From: Ottelia alismoides
Taxonomy: Eukaryota > Streptophyta > Magnoliopsida > Alismatales > Hydrocharitaceae
Direction: 5' to 3'
Assembly: GCA_037367405.1 (NCBI GenBank)
Contig: JAZKJV010005750.1
Coordinates: 434,001 to 498,000 of the forward strand
DNA length: 64,000 nt
Shown here: positions 45,654-59,438 of the stretch, in pieces
Layout: the number at the start of each line of letters is the position of its first letter
How positions within the stretch are numbered: position 1 is the stretch's first letter
Translations under genes and position numbers: made by a program
Notes under the pieces: generated by a model
Told to the model about the DNA's origin: nothing
The model's input: the letters and a program-made list of their open reading frames with translations, nothing else
Database searches by the model: none

Positions 45654-48600
45654 TGTTGGTACGGAATCTTTGAGGATCGAAAATTAATGATATGACGTGT
45701 CGTTGTAATCCCCAAAAATCCCACGACAAACAAACAAATTTTTTTCTTCTCTCGTTGTAGAAAAATTACAAAGAATAAGTAATGCGAGCAAGAGAAATAT
45801 TTTTTTGCTATTATTTACCTGTATAGCGGACAGGATCGAACTTTGGAGGCTACAATTCTCGAGGGTTATTCAATTAATCGACAAAAAAATCAATTAAAAG
45901 AAAAAGGAAATCTCATAAGCAAACTATCCTTGGTTTTTGTGGAATTTTTTTCTTTTTAATTTCTCTTTTTATTTATTTTTATTTTTATTTTTTTATTTTC
46001 CGATTTTCAAATTTTTAGTGATTTTAGTTTTGTAGTTTTTTTTAAAAAAGAATAACATGCACAAAAGAAGAACTACACACACCAAACTCTTTATATATTT
46101 TTTAATTATATAAAAAATGCTCAAAAAATCCAGAGAAAATGTTTTTGGGTTTTAAAGATTTTGAAATATTTTTGGGAATTTTATGGAATTTTCAGATGTT
46201 TTTATGTTTTTCTAAAAATTAAATAGTAACAAAAATAAGAAACAATGCACAACCTGGAGTAATTTGCAACTTAAAAATATTTTAAGTGCCCAAAACTCCT
46301 AGAAATTATTTTTATGATAAAATAGGGACCAATATCTACAAATAGAGACTGAAATCATGATTTTTGAATTTTTTTGTTGATGTTTTTATGATTTTTATAA
46401 GATTTTTAGCATTTCTCAATTTTTTGGGTTTTGTAAATAGTTAATGCATAAAATTTGGACTAAAATTAAAAGACAATGAAATAAAACTACTCTAATATTT
46501 TTGGAATTTTTGGAGTGATATTCAATTTTATGAAATTTAGACTTTCAGGAAGAGAAAAAGACACTATTTTTACTGTTAAATAATATTAAATGATGACAAA
46601 ATGTAATGAAAAATTTATGCTAAAACGATAAGCACATCAGGAGCATAACATGAATTTTGATAATTTTATTGACCAAAGAAAATATTTATTTCAATAAAGA
46701 GAACTTGCAAAATAATGTCTGGAAATTAAGGTCTAAACTGCTAATATTCAATGTTTGTTCATCAAAATATAACAGAAGTAAATTTGCAGGAGAAAAATGT
46801 AAATTACCCAATCAAAATCATGCAAAGCACGTGCTGTCTTGGTAGTGGTGTTTTTGTAATACGTGAAAGTTCCAAGGGTGCTCTTGTAATTTTGCCAATA
46901 TTATATTCCAAACCCCTTAGAGTTCCTGGTTTGATCTTGTTTCTTCGTTAAACCCAAAAGGGGGCACGAGGAGGGGCCGCCGCCTGCCTCTGTTCTTCTT
47001 CCCAGATGATGGCTCACGGCGGTCGGTGCGGGCAGGGGTGAAGGCACGACAGTGGCGTGGCGGACGCGAGGAATCGCTCCTCACACGGGCAGAGGGCGAT
47101 CTGCAAAGGAGGGCGACACATGCCCTCCAGGTGGTCAGTCAGGGACGACGGGGCTCGCTGGAGGAGTGCGGGTGGTGCTCGGAGCTCCTAGCGTGAGCGA
47201 TGGAGGGTGCGATCGGGCAGGGCACCTACGACGGCACACGTGGGTGGACGGTGAAGGGAGTGCCGCTGGAGGTCGGGCTTCACGGAGCGGGGAGCTGCGG
47301 GGCGGCGTCAGCAGAGGATATCCGCCTCACATGGAGATGATGATGGTATGGCGGGCCAATGGTTGGATAGGTGTCGCCGGAGGGCTTCGGTGGTGCACGG
47401 CATGCTGACATGGTGCGCGTGGGCGATGCCTCCACGCTGAGGTGAAGGAGTTGCGGGCGGAGCTGCCTCCTGCTGCTATATTTTTATTTTTTTTATTTTT
47501 CAATTGTAATCAGTAATAAAAAAACTTTTTTGTTTAAATTTTTTTAAATCTGAAATAGAGAAATAAATAAGAAAACAACAAATAGAATTGTGTTTTTTTG
47601 TTTTCTAGATGATCATGCAAAACAAATGTTAGAGAGCAAGAAAACGAATATAATTTTTTTATTTTTTATATAATTTTTATTTATCAATAAATTAGGAAGT
47701 GAGCATGATGATTCGGTCCCAAATCAAATCATACGGAAGATGTGAATGAATGCGGTTCCGCGGAAGATGGCAAATGGAACCGGATCTCCGACCATCGTGC
47801 GTGGTCGGAGGTGAGCGATCATGCGAGGTAGAAAAGAATGAGAATAGACCGAGAGGTGAAACGGAAAATCGAGTCGGTGGTGGATCAAATTGTGATGGTT
47901 TTTAATATCTGGATAAAAAATAATGACAAAAAATGCGCGAAAATAAACTATGATTAACCTAGAGTAAAAATAAGAAGAAAATGATGTGGATCTCACCTTA
48001 GGAGCGGAAAAGACCTTGATCACATCGACGAAGGCCGACTTGCTATCACTGGACGGCTCGGAGGCTAGGCACCCTTCTACGACAAGAAGACTCACGGAGA
48101 TCGGGCTTCTCTCACTAAAGATTGATCAAGTTAAAATGAGGGAGAAGGAGCCATATAAATAGAAAAGATAATGGAGTTTGAATGAAATTTGAATTTTTGA
48201 ATTTTTGGTTGAAGAGATAAGAGAGATGAAAATTGAAATGAGATAAAGTAGAAAGATAAATTTATATGAAAATTAACTATTTTTTGTATTTTATCAATTT
48301 ATTTATTGGAAAATTAAATGTTATTTTTTTATTTTTTGTGGTAGTTAGTTAAGAAAATTAATTATATACATATGCTATATACATATATGACATTATATAC
48401 ATGGGTAAATAAGCAAATTAGTTTTTCTCTGTTTTAAAATTTTTTATTTTTTTATATTTATTTTAAATAATTAGTAAAAATATTTACAAATATTTACAAA
48501 ATGCAATATGTACAAAATACATGGTAAAATTGCATAAACCACCCCAAAAAACCAACATTTCACCTGTAACTCCGAAAATTATGAAATCACACAGCCATTT

Positions 48601-49179
48601 AAAAGATAATTTAATTTAGAATACAATGGAAGTGAGTTTGATTCAATTTGAGTTCATATGGAGCTGGAATTGATCATTCAATTATCGCTTAGCGGCTTTT
48701 TACAAGTGTGGTTGCTTTTATTCTGTACAAGACTTGATTGTGCAATCATTTTTATTATTTAGGAAATATTTTTATTTACATCTTTTGTTTTGAAAATTAT
48801 TTTGTTTGAGATCAATTTATAAACAAATAAAATAGTGAAGTATACAAATATACACAACACACATTTTTTTATTTTCTGATTGAGGACCCTATCTCCCCCT
48901 ACTTTATTCCTGGTTGATCAGGTCAAGTCTTGACCTTCTCTTGGGGTTCGGGTCAGCCTGTATCTATTACATATATACAGTCTTCCTTTTTTATTTTCTT
49001 TTCTTAATTTTTCCTTTCTTTCTTTCTTTATTTTTTTAGGTTAAAATGGTAAGAAGTGTACAATATTCACACACAAAAGCAAGTTAGTAAGAATATGGAG
49101 TTAGTGTTATATACATGTGTTTTATAAGGGATTTTAAGATAAAATAAATGAATAAAGATGACGTATCGCAGATTCATCG
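45654..49179 (-). repeat. E4 5' LTR
   Basis: 3526 bp on the minus strand. The first base of the usual TGATGAATC is changed (CGATGAATC at 49179). It contains a TATA-like box (48153-48162), AAGGTGAGAT (47990-48002, minus) and a GC-rich part (46960-47470) with non-conserved frames. Confidence 0.88.
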
Positions 49180-49184
49180 GTACC

Positions 49185-50368
49185 ACTACTGTTGTGGGGG
49201 ATGCTGAACATGTAGGCCTTGCTGCTACTACCTCGACGGTTGAGAGTGGTAGGCTCCAGATCTATGTTGTGCTGGAAGAGGTATACATGTGAATGATGTG
49301 CTGTAAAAAGTAGGGGGCTGCTGGTAGAAAAGACGGTCCCCCAAACTTCCCTACCTGGTAGGGTCATGTGTGTACCACACATCATTCACTTCCCACACAT
49401 AGGAATGATCCTCTGTAACTGTCTTAATGGTGTTTGCTGCGGATATGAGTGAATTAGAGTCTGATCCTCTACCTACGACTGTGGTGGCCCTGACATCGAT
49501 TGTTCCTATACATGATGTACTCGATAAACAGAAGCATCAGATGCAGTCAATGCAGTCATGGCAGGAATCTTCATCTTAGATACCTTGTCTGTCAGTTCTG
49601 CCATCTGCTTCGGCAACTTGGATAGGTTGTTGTCCAACACACCCATCCTCTTGTCGATCCTATCTACAACTGTCAACTTATCTGCTATGATTACCATGCT
49701 GGGAATCAGATCCTCAAAAATATCATCTGCCTTCTTACCCCCCTCTAGATGGAAATGTGATGGGGGTCTCTATATGAGCTCTGCTAGCGGTATGTGCTAT
49801 GTTCATCTCGGTCATCCTTTTGAACACCTTCCATACGGTGTCCACACCACGTGAATCATAGTTGCCTCCACAAGCAGCACTAATTAAACCTTGCACCTCA
49901 GGGTTGAGACCGTCAAATACTGACTGAACAAGGATAGTAGGCTCTAGTCCATGACAAGGACACTTCTGTAATAAATCCTTGAATCACTCACATGTATCAT
50001 AGAAAGGTTCATTCGATAATTGGGAGAAACTCGTGATGTGAAAACACACCAAGTTAGTTCTACTCACAGGGTAGAACTTCTTCAAGAAAAGGTCCTTGAA
50101 CTGAATATAGCTAGTTATGACTACCCTCAAGTTCTTCATCCAATAATCTGCCTTATCTTTCAAGGAAAAAGATAGAGATTTGATTCTAATATAGTCTTGG
50201 CTAACCCTAGGATGTCTAAGGTTAGTACAAACTAACTCAAAGTCTCTAAGGAATGTGTATGACTCACCATGAGCATTCCCATTGAAGTACGACAACAGAT
50301 TAAAAAATTATATCTTCAATTCATATTCGACTTCTGGTTCAACTGGACTTAACCAATTTGTCATCTAG
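49185..50368 (-). pseudogene. gag: E5 Gag, central part
   Basis: Homologous to the E2 Gag through the core: FNGNAHGESYTFLRDFEL, LSFSLKDKADYWMKNL, FLKKFYPVSRTNL, KCPCHGLEP, AACGGNYDSRG and IADKLTVVDRIDKRM. After that comes a Gln/Pro-rich C-terminal part up to the E4 insertion at 49180. Disruptions include a stop near 50320, TGA at 49984-49986 and frameshifts near 49700-49780. It continues at 22619 on the far side of E4 and at 53779 on the far side of the solo LTR. Confidence 0.85.
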
Positions 50369-50373
50369 TACAG

Positions 50374-53300
50374 TGATGAATCCATGATCCATTAACATTT
50401 TTATCATATTTTGTCTTAAAACCCTTAATAAATACATGTAAATATGCATATTCAACTTTTATAAAAAATACTTTCATGAATAAAAACTCGTTTTTGTGCA
50501 TAAAAAAGATATAAAAATAAAAATGAAAAAATAAAAAAATAAAAAGAAAACAAGGCAAACTATAAATATGTATATAGCATAGAATGACTAAGAAAATATA
50601 AATATAGTTGTAAGGATATTTATATAACCTAACCTTCGAGACTAAGTTAGCATGACTTGGTCGACAAACAATAAAGTAGGGGGAGATAAGGAAGAAATCC
50701 CAAAAATTAATGGCCATGTACACAACACATTTATTCTATTTATTTATCATCTGTACACAATCTTCATCTATTTTATTTAATTCATATATACATATTTCAC
50801 CAAACTTTTCACCATTGTGTAGATAAAATCATGTACAAAATAGAAAAATAAATAAAAAATTTCAACTTGTATATATGCTAATTAATCAGAATTTCAAATT
50901 GCCAATTTCCCAACTTCTAGACCCTACAACGTCGTCACACAAACTCCAATTTCACTCTACTTTCCTTTATAATTCATGGTATAAAATTATCTAATTAATG
51001 AAGGTGATTTCGTCGAAAATGGAGGACGTTTCCAAAAAGTTGATTTTTGGACCTAATGACAATTTTGGTTTCTGGGTTCTTTAATTTATTCTGAACATAT
51101 TATTTGCAGTATAATAAATTTAACAATTTTTAATTATTTTCTTGATCTTGTAGTTTATTTATAAAATAAAATCCAAATTAAAATCCTGATTTAATATTTG
51201 AAATAAATAAAAACATCTAAAATAGGTAAAAATAAACTACATTATATACACATATTTATATATCTATGTAAAATAAAATATTAAATCCACAAAAACACAT
51301 AAACCTTATTTATTTCTATATATATTAATAAAATATAAAAATAGTACCTTACTATTAAAATATTCAACTAAAATATAAATGTTGTTTATAACTTATATGA
51401 TATATATATCTATTTATTGATATTTTATTTATATATCATAAAGTATATATTATTTATATATGTAAAATATACCATAATTTAGATAATTTAATTATATATA
51501 TTTATTTTTACATCTTTTTAAAATAACCTTATTTAATAATTAGGGATTTTTACCCGGCAGACCCTATAAACTTTGCAAATCACCACCACGACCTTTGAAA
51601 CAACCTAATTCCCCCTTCGACCTCATAAACTTGCGAACTCTTACCCTATGAACCCTCCGGGTAATATGTTTTAAGCCCGTGGGGGTTCTTGGGGTAATTT
51701 ACATGGTCGATGGGCAATTACATTGTGCAAAAGGTTGTAGAGGCATTTTAAAACATTTATAGGGTCTGTTGGGTAAAAATCCCTAATAATTATTATATAA
51801 TCTATAAGGAAATTTTGGTTCTAGTAATATTGTGGTGTTGATAAGTACCAGCACCACATGCATCTTCCCTAAGAAACCCTTTCTGTTCACCATTTCAACA
51901 ACCCAACTTCACTGATTATTTCAACATCGATTCTTCGCCTATCTTCACTCTAACCCGTAGATTATCTCACCTAATCTATCCTATTCCATGCCACACCTTT
52001 AGATCAACCCAACTCCTTCTCATTTCACCTATTTAAACCACCTAAAGTCGACACAAAAACTATATCCCTTCCAGATTCATTGTCAACTGACCATTCAACC
52101 TACTTCCATAGAATCAAGCTTCTTCCTTGGGTAGCATACAAGGGAGGTGATCTATCGGCATGGAAGAAGGAGACCGGGGAAGAGATTCAAGGTCTATTTG
52201 ACCTTGAATTGCAAGCATCAGCTTGCGTCAAGCTCTAGTTGATGGCCATCGAGCTACAATAGAAGGTTATACACCTTCATTCGCAAGCAATTTCAACCCA
52301 CAAATTTCGAGTTTTTAATGAGTTTTTAGGTCAATTAATAAGCATCTTAGTCACACTAATCAATTATCTTCTGAAACTTTCCAAAAACCCTTTCCAATTG
52401 AGTTAGAATTCTTTGGTAAATCTATTCAAAGTCCCTATTTTGAACATTCTATTTTACGTAAGAAAAGCACTATATTTGTAGATCAATTCATTTGGAATGA
52501 TCCCAATCATCTTCTTATAGGTAGATATATTATTTGGAGCTAACTCCCCGGATCATTTGGAGCAATTTTTCACATCAATTGAGTCACCGGCACACCTGGA
52601 GATAACCTCGAGCATCAACCACACCTAGAACCCTAGAAGGTGTTTCTTCCTCCATCCTCATCACCTCCTCGTAGCAGGGGAGCTCGAAGGGGGAAGGAGT
52701 CCCCCTTCTGGCCCTGCCTCCTTCGTCTAAAAACCACAACACTACTTGACTCTTGACAATCATGTTAAATCATCACCACCATGTTCGTCATTTAGGGAAC
52801 AACATTCAAACGATCTAGGGAGTACATGCTCATGACACCTGTCCTGAACGTGCAGCTTAGATCGTGCCATCACCATTTATTGTAGCCGTTGATTGCGAAA
52901 TGATAGAAAATTTTCAACGTAAGCCAAAAATGTTTTTTCTAAGTTCATGTGCTTCAGACATTTTCCATATTTTCATTTAGGTCCCTCGATAGGGACCTAA
53001 AAGCAAAAATTTGTTTATTTTCTAGAAACTTTTATCAGATTTATACCCATATATTGTAGTTGACATTTGGCCACTATAGAGACGTTATTTTTTCTAGGGT
53101 AGCTACACAACTACCCTAGCGAGGTTTTGGGTTATTTTTCAATGTCTTCCATCATTCCTTTGTTTAGTTTTGATTTTTCGAATATCATCTACGTTTTGAG
53201 TTTCATTGAGTGCTTCTTCGATCTCCTTGCTCGATTTTTCACACCCTTACCTATATAGTATCATTTACGTATATATCACCTACCTACTATATAGTATATC

Positions 53301-53773
53301 ATTTTGCAAAATATAATCTCCGTTTTGAAAATAAAAAAAATTACACTTTCTTTTTCTTTACTTTAACCACTATACTCGAATAATACATTATACTCTATTC
53401 CATGTTTTTCCAAATTAATCACTTTTGAAAAATCAAAAAGAAAATTTTAAAAATAAAAATCAAATAAAATTTTACAAAATTTAAAACTAATAATAAGGAC
53501 AAAACTAAAAATCACAAAAATACTTCATGAAGAAGAAAACCAATCACAAAGCTGATTTCAAATTCCGATTATACTTCCTACCTCCTTGTGCTCGACCGAG
53601 GGACACTTACATGGTTAATATCAAGTTAAAAAGAGAGAGACATTTATTTCTTATATTCATCCCTATTTTAACTCTCCATCTTATATATTTCTTTTGATTT
53701 ACACTTCTCCTCATGGCTACCACATCCGATGACTTTCTTCATAAAAAAGCCGCGAGGGGGAGCACACTTATCA
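50374..53773 (+). mobile_element. Solo LTR of an E3-related element, inserted in E5 gag
   Basis: 3400 bp from TGATGAATCC to ...CTTATCA. Flanks are TACAG (50369-50373) and TACTG (53774-53778), a 4/5 target duplication; removing it rejoins E5 gag at the GQY position of E2. The first 350 bases resemble the E3 LTR, including AATAAAGTAGGGGGAGATAAG near 50670. No internal region, PBS or polypurine tract is adjacent, so one LTR was probably left by recombination. No gene is seen. Confidence 0.72.
51543..51783. mobile_element. 241-bp Mutator-type MITE
   Basis: Flanked by the perfect 9-bp duplication TAATAATTA (51534-51542, 51784-51792). The ends are GGGATTTTTACCC on both sides with long imperfect inverted repeats, related to the ends of the 27241-28572 element. 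Confidence 0.88.
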
Positions 53774-53778
53774 TACTG

Positions 53779-54242
53779 TCCATGATTATATGCCACATCT
53801 ATATGTGCATCCACCGCTAGGTTAAGCTGGCCTATCTAGGCTTTCAATACATTTGCATTCCACTCTGAGGCTGCTAACCTATCTAAGACCACATGCAATA
53901 GGTCTTCATGTTCTTTTTCCTCCCCATTTTGTATCTTTGGAGGCATCTTATCTGAATCTTTTAAACCTTCATCAAAAAGAGGGTTCAAGTGAGATCTTGA
54001 TGAAGATACTAAAATCATGTCGACCTCACCCATGCAATTATCTTTCTCAGTGAGAAGAGAATAGATAAAGGGATCGATCGGGTGCAACCACTCCCTAGAA
54101 GGGAATCATGAAATCCTGAATAGAAACAAGGTTTATTTCGAATATAGGAAGGTCCATGAAAAGAAGGTGGTTGGACCTTGGAAGACGTGAGTTTGGACGG
54201 TTCAATGATAGGTTTGTAAAATCCGAACAGAAATCCAGCCAA
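53779..54242 (-). pseudogene. gag: E5 Gag N-terminal part
   Basis: Two overlapping phases (54242-54015 and 54087-53836) together cover the N-terminus: a Pro/Ser/Phe-rich beginning, KMPPKIQNGEEKEHEDLL (compare the E2 stretch after EEEE), then RLAASEWN and, after a stop, AYNHGQY before the solo LTR. One frameshift lies near 54100 and an in-frame stop near 53833. The ATG at 54242 is the most likely start by position after the leader. Confidence 0.7.
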
Positions 54243-55705
54243 CTATATGTTTTATTTCAAGAGAGTATGGAGAAATGAGCAAGACCGATTCAAGAAGAAT
54301 CTAGTACTACATAGCACTTAAATGTGCAGAATCAACTCACACAAATCAAACACAAGGCAAACCCTTCGAATATTTTCACCAACTCAACGTGTGAGGGCTT
54401 TAAGAGTTCGACCTATTTTATCTTGTCAATTTTAATTGGTGATAGAACAATTTTTACAAGCACACATGGAGTCTCCTACTACACCCAGTTGAAGTCTTAT
54501 AATTCCTCAAATAATGGAGGGACCTTCCTGGGCTTTTAGGTTCAATATCACACCCCAAAAATAACTTGTAAGTGTAGACAACCAAAATGTATTTCTAAGG
54601 TCGAAGGCAACCACTTGCAGCTCCCAAAATCCTTGAGAGTCAGACCTGGAGACTTAGGGTGGAAGTCCAGGGATTTGGGCTCTAACCTTAGGGATCCATC
54701 CTCACACACTCTGTCTGGGGGTAAGTACCTATGCCCAATGCATGTTTTACTGCCCGTAATACAAGGTTGCTTTTATTCCAAGTTAATTAAGGTCAACATA
54801 CATAATTCAGATCCATTTTCAATGTTGGATATCATTTGATTTAACGTGACCACATTAAATATCGCCTAATGTCCTATCCCTTTTCCTTTAGATCTTAAGT
54901 TGTAAAACATGGGAAGAAATCGAAAAACAGAATGCAAGCCCAAATTAATGATGCATGCAGCTATCTAGAGATACTCACAGTGATTCCCAACACTCTTCAC
55001 GTGGATGCTAGACTAAATTTAAATAATCTAATCTAAATGATGCAAGTTGAAAAGCTGTCCCTAAGTAGGATTTCTATTAGATTTGAAGAATATCAATTAA
55101 GTTTGACTAAATAGAATGTAGCTTACAGTGTGTCTAGATGAATCTCTAAGATATAAGTAAATCTTACGAGATCAAACATTGTGTGTCCTAAGTTACAAAA
55201 CATGCAAAGGCAATTTGACCAAAATTTTGTTTATTTGAATGCCTAATTCTATTTTCGTTACTCAAGTCGAGAACCACTCTCGACATAGCCACAGAATAAA
55301 AGAATAATGATTTGTTTACATATGCAAGAGCTCAATCGAGAATCGTTATAAATATGGAAATTAATTACAAATTATTACAATAATAATAAAAAAATATTAC
55401 AACATAAAAACTCACTACTTATTTAAGCTAAAAAGTCATCCTAAGATGAATGTTAAGTGGTCTCTTCAGCTTGTAGCTCCAAGCTTCTCGTCTCCACGTT
55501 CCTCCAATGTCCATCGGCTCTGGGGGTCCTACACAAAACAATAAGATTATTAAAAATTCCCAAGAGAGATTAAGCTAATTAAATAGCTAAACAACACGTA
55601 GACAAACAAGACAAAGTAATAAATAAAACAATACAAATACTTAACCTAAAATACACTAAAAATCACTAAAATAAATATCTAAAATAAATCAAATAATGTA
55701 TCGCA
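54243..55705 (-). other. E5 untranslated leader
   Basis: Related to the E1 and E2 leaders but more diverged. No gene seen. It holds the conserved stem-loop at 54376-54437. Confidence 0.65.
54376..54437 (-). other. Conserved leader stem-loop (E5)
   Basis: CACCAACTC and AATTGGTGATA arms around AAGAGTTCGACC, as in E1, E2 and E6. Confidence 0.55.
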
Positions 55706-55723
55706 TCCCCGACAACGACATCA
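55706..55723 (-). other. E5 primer-binding site, decayed
   Basis: The minus strand reads TGATGTCGTTGTCGGGGA, four transitions from the tRNA-Asp-type site. It lies 2 bases inside the decayed LTR end. Confidence 0.75.
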
Positions 55724-58269
55724 TCTAACGACTAATCGACAATGTTAATTAATTATTATTGCAATATGGCCAATCAATGCTCAGTTAGAACAGAATCAAA
55801 TGTCTCTATGAAGAGGACTCGGTTTTAATTTATAGCTGGGCAAGTCCTTCGTCGAACACACAGACACGAGGAATTAATCAATTTATTCTTTGTGTTAAAT
55901 ATTTATTTAAGAAATTAAATAGTAATCTAGGTCAAGTGAATGTGACAAACGGAATGCATGGATTTTTAGAACATTTTATGTTACTCATGAACAAACTTTG
56001 ATGCAAATGCAACATACAATAAGGGCACAATCACACAAAAATACTCCAGATTAAATGATTTAATAACCCATAAAACTAGTTATTACTCAATGAAAAACAA
56101 GGCATCAATGTGTAAATCAAGATGAATTAAATCAATTTTAAAGTTAATTACTAGGCTAAATGAACAAGTTAGGCTCTCTAAAATTTAATACATGAAGTAG
56201 AAACCAAAATAGTGAATAAAATACACCAAATAAAGAGCGTGAAAAGATATTCAAAGACACTAATTTCATTCAAATTGGATAGAAGGTCCACAAGTTATCA
56301 AAAAACATCATAGGACACACATGTAATAAAAACTAATTTATTTATTTACAAAAAGGTCCTCATAGAAACTTAATAGCAAATAGACAAAGCTGCCTGGATA
56401 TGTATGAAATTTAACCATGACATGGACTTATCTACAATTTGAATAAGTCCGATGTATGCACTTATAATTTATCCATCTCGCATTCATCAAATCATGTGAT
56501 ACGCTAGGCTTGGGCATTGAAGAAGGCTCGGGTACACGTGTCACACTTGGAATCTTTAGTAAGTTTCGGGCTGGTCCTAGCCAGTAGGTCCGGCGATGTC
56601 GACGTGGCTCCAAATTCAACCGTTAGATTTTCCCCAATTGGGGTTAATTGAACGGTATCTGTGCAAGTTAGCACCACCTCCTTCTCCGACTTGCAATGGT
56701 GGAAACTGGTCTCCAACGAAGGTGTGATTGCTCCTTCGTGGAACTCTCCTCCTTTGGAAAGTCGAGAGACCTTTATATTTAGTAGAATGGAAGCTGAAGT
56801 TGCCCAGATTCCCCAGTAGATGGCGTTCACTAGAGCTTGATGCAGAAGATCGGAGTGCTCTTATTCACTCAGATCATTAAAGACCTTTGATATCTACAAG
56901 GTTTAAACACAACCAAATCACAAGAGCTATTCCTAAAGGCTAAGGATGATTGAAGAGCGCGAGATGGAGATGAACTTTATGGGTTCCTTTGTCTTGCAGA
57001 CAGAGGATGAGATGCAAGTGATCGAAGAGTTCTAGGTATGGATCAAAGAAGATGGATGATGTGTAAAGATGATCAAGTGATGGCGATGGTGTGGAGCAGA
57101 TCAGATGAGGAGATGGTTATGTATGTGTAAGAAGATAATAAGGAGAACTGGAGGAAAAAAGAAGAGATACTATACCTGGAAGTGAAGGTGAAGAACTGGG
57201 AATAACATAGGATGGAGGAAGATGGGCCAAAAGTGGAGCTTATGGCTCCAGATCTTTGTGTCAGAACTTGAGGCTATAGGATCTGAGCTCGAGCAGCTCT
57301 AGCAATGGCTACAACTTGGTGTTGAAACCAAGGATCTTGCCTGAGTGTCCAACCTCCGTCGTTGCTCGCTACTGGACTCACTCTCTGTTACAGAGGAGGA
57401 GTAGGGCTAGCAGATGGTGTCTCACAAGTGGTGGATGGTGGTTTCAACAGTCGAAGGAGGAGTTTTGTTGGAAGAGAGGTTGTAGGAGGTTAGGATCCTG
57501 GTGATGGTTTCAACCACCGCTAGTTACCACAAAGGTTATATTTAATAAAGATTAAGAAATTAGAGTGCAAGAGGGAGGTTAAGCGAAGAGAATAGCAATT
57601 AAATGAAGGAATGGGGACATCGGAGGGAGTTAGGATAATATTGGAAAATTAAGCGGTTGGTGCAGTCAATGGAAAAATGGGGCGGATGAGTGTGCGGAGG
57701 AAGACAGCTTTCCATCCGTTGGATCACGATCGGAGCGTTATGATATGGGCAAAATTGAGGGGTCATGATGTGTCTGATGGGAATCGATCGTGACTCTAGG
57801 ATAAGGCACTAAGGAGTGACTAAGATGGAGCAGATCGAACTCATCTGATGGCTGGGAGAAGAGCGGGAAGCAATGACCCACATCAGGTCATCAGAACCAG
57901 ATCTAATGGTGAGAAAAATCAACGAAAATGAATAATAAGCCATGTCACATGGGATAATGAGGAGGAGCCGCGTAGCCTAATGAGATAATTCAAAAAGTAA
58001 GAAAATAATGCAAAATAGAAAATAAATAATTAAAATATAAATTAGAAGAAAAAACATCAACAAGAAAGTTGTAGATCTCGATGAGATCTACAACTTTCAT
58101 GTAGAACTCAAGACCTAAATACAATATTATGTACACATTATTATTTTTGCAAGTAAAATAAAAGTAATAAAGTTACTTATTTTTATTTTATTTTCTTATT
58201 TTTTAGATTTTTATTTTATAGATTATGTTAAAATAATTATAAATAATATTAATCTAATTTTTATTTGAT

Positions 58270-58437
58270 TTTAATAATTAATAAGAACACAATAATAGAT
58301 TAATTACTTAATGTCAATTAGGGTTAGTTATTTACAACACATTAATTTAATTTTTTAATAATTAATAAGAACATAATAATAGATTAATTACTTAATGTTA
58401 ATTAGGGTTAGTTATTTACAACACATTAATTCTTAAT
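58270..58437. repeat. Tandem duplication, about 84-bp unit, two copies
   Basis: TTAATAATTAATAAGAAC through TTTACAACACATTAATT occurs twice, about 84 bases apart, with few differences. Confidence 0.85.
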
Positions 58438-58907
58438 TAAAGTTAATTGTTAATTATTGTTATTGATTTTCATACGTAAGAGAGATAATAATATTAAATA
58501 AACATGATGAATTCGGGATTTATTAGGGGGAAATTGGTTGACCATTGGATTTGGCTTGATCTAATGGTTGGGACAGAAGGCGGCTGAGAATGGGGAGCTG
58601 ATGATTACCGTTGGATCAAACTTAATCTATCGGTAAGGATTGGAGGCGCTAAAGACCGATGCGATTGACAGGGGAAAGCGGGATTTGACCAAGCACTAAG
58701 GTGGATATGAGGTGGGCGAACAGAGTGATGTCATTTGTGTAGGACGTTGAGCAAGACTACTTACCATGCAGAAAAAAAATAAAAGAAAATTGCATAAAAA
58801 TATAAAAAAACCTTTAATGCCAAAATTCCCAAAAGGAAAAATGTTGACCTAAATGCATTCTACAATGTTCATGAAGGACTCGAGTGCAAATGGACCAAAT
58901 TATGCAA

Positions 58908-58992
58908 GTTATGCATTTTTTCTTAGTATTTTGTCGTTATGCATTTTTTCTTAGTATTCTGTCGTTATGCATTTTTTCTTAGTATTCTGTCA
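58908..58992. repeat. 28-bp tandem repeat, three copies
   Basis: The unit GTTATGCATTTTTTCTTAGT plus ATTCTGTC occurs three times head to tail with one or two differences. Confidence 0.9.
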
Positions 58993-59150
58993 TTTTTACG
59001 TATTGTATTTTTTATTTGATTTTCTATAGGCCATAAGTGCATGCAAAAATAAAACATGATGTAAACTAATGAAATGGACACACATGATTTTTTTCTTGGT
59101 AAGAGATAAGTAGAGTAAGAGATAAGTAGAAAATGTGATATATATATATA

Positions 59151-59438
59151 TAGGGGGCCTTTCAAATAGGATGCATCCTTCCTGACTTAAGGAAGGCCAC
59201 CATATTTTTGTAGAAAACACGAGCACTTTAGTAGAATGTATATACAATTTGTAGTATAACTGCACATTATAAATATAAAACTGCATAGAAAACTGCATAT
59301 TATAATACAAACATTAAAACTGCATATTGTAATACAATCTGTATACGTATTCTACTAAAGTCGTCATGTTTTCTACAAAAAAAGGGGCTGGCCTTCCTGA
59401 ATTCAGGAAGGACCAAGTCCTATTTGAAAGAAATCCTA
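59151..59438. mobile_element. 288-bp MITE in the E5 LTR
   Basis: Inverted ends of about 90 bases: CTTTCAAATAGGA...CCTTCCTGA...GGAAGGCC...TTTTTGTAGAAAACA on the left and the reverse complement on the right. It is flanked on both sides by TATATATA, so the target duplication length cannot be fixed. Superfamily uncertain. Confidence 0.75.

Larger units (their letters stand above)
22625..49179 (-). mobile_element. E4: non-autonomous Athila-like element carrying E6 and a 16-kb inversion
   Basis: Minus strand: 5' LTR 45654-49179, PBS 45633-45650, leader stub 45335-45632; 3' end 26108-26993 and 3' LTR 22625-26107. Flanks are GTACT (22620-22624) and GTACC (49180-49184), a 4/5 target duplication in E5 gag. 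The middle (28950 to about 45330) is inverted: it holds E4's own protease-like/acidic ORF and hairpin array on the plus strand, then E6. Gag and the front of the protease-like domain are missing, presumably deleted at the breakpoint. No polymerase or integrase is seen. Confidence 0.8.

Noticed and set aside
42544..49179. Facing LTRs read as one large palindromic (foldback) transposon
   Set aside because: Each half has its own PBS or polypurine context and separate target duplications; the inversion model explains all parts.
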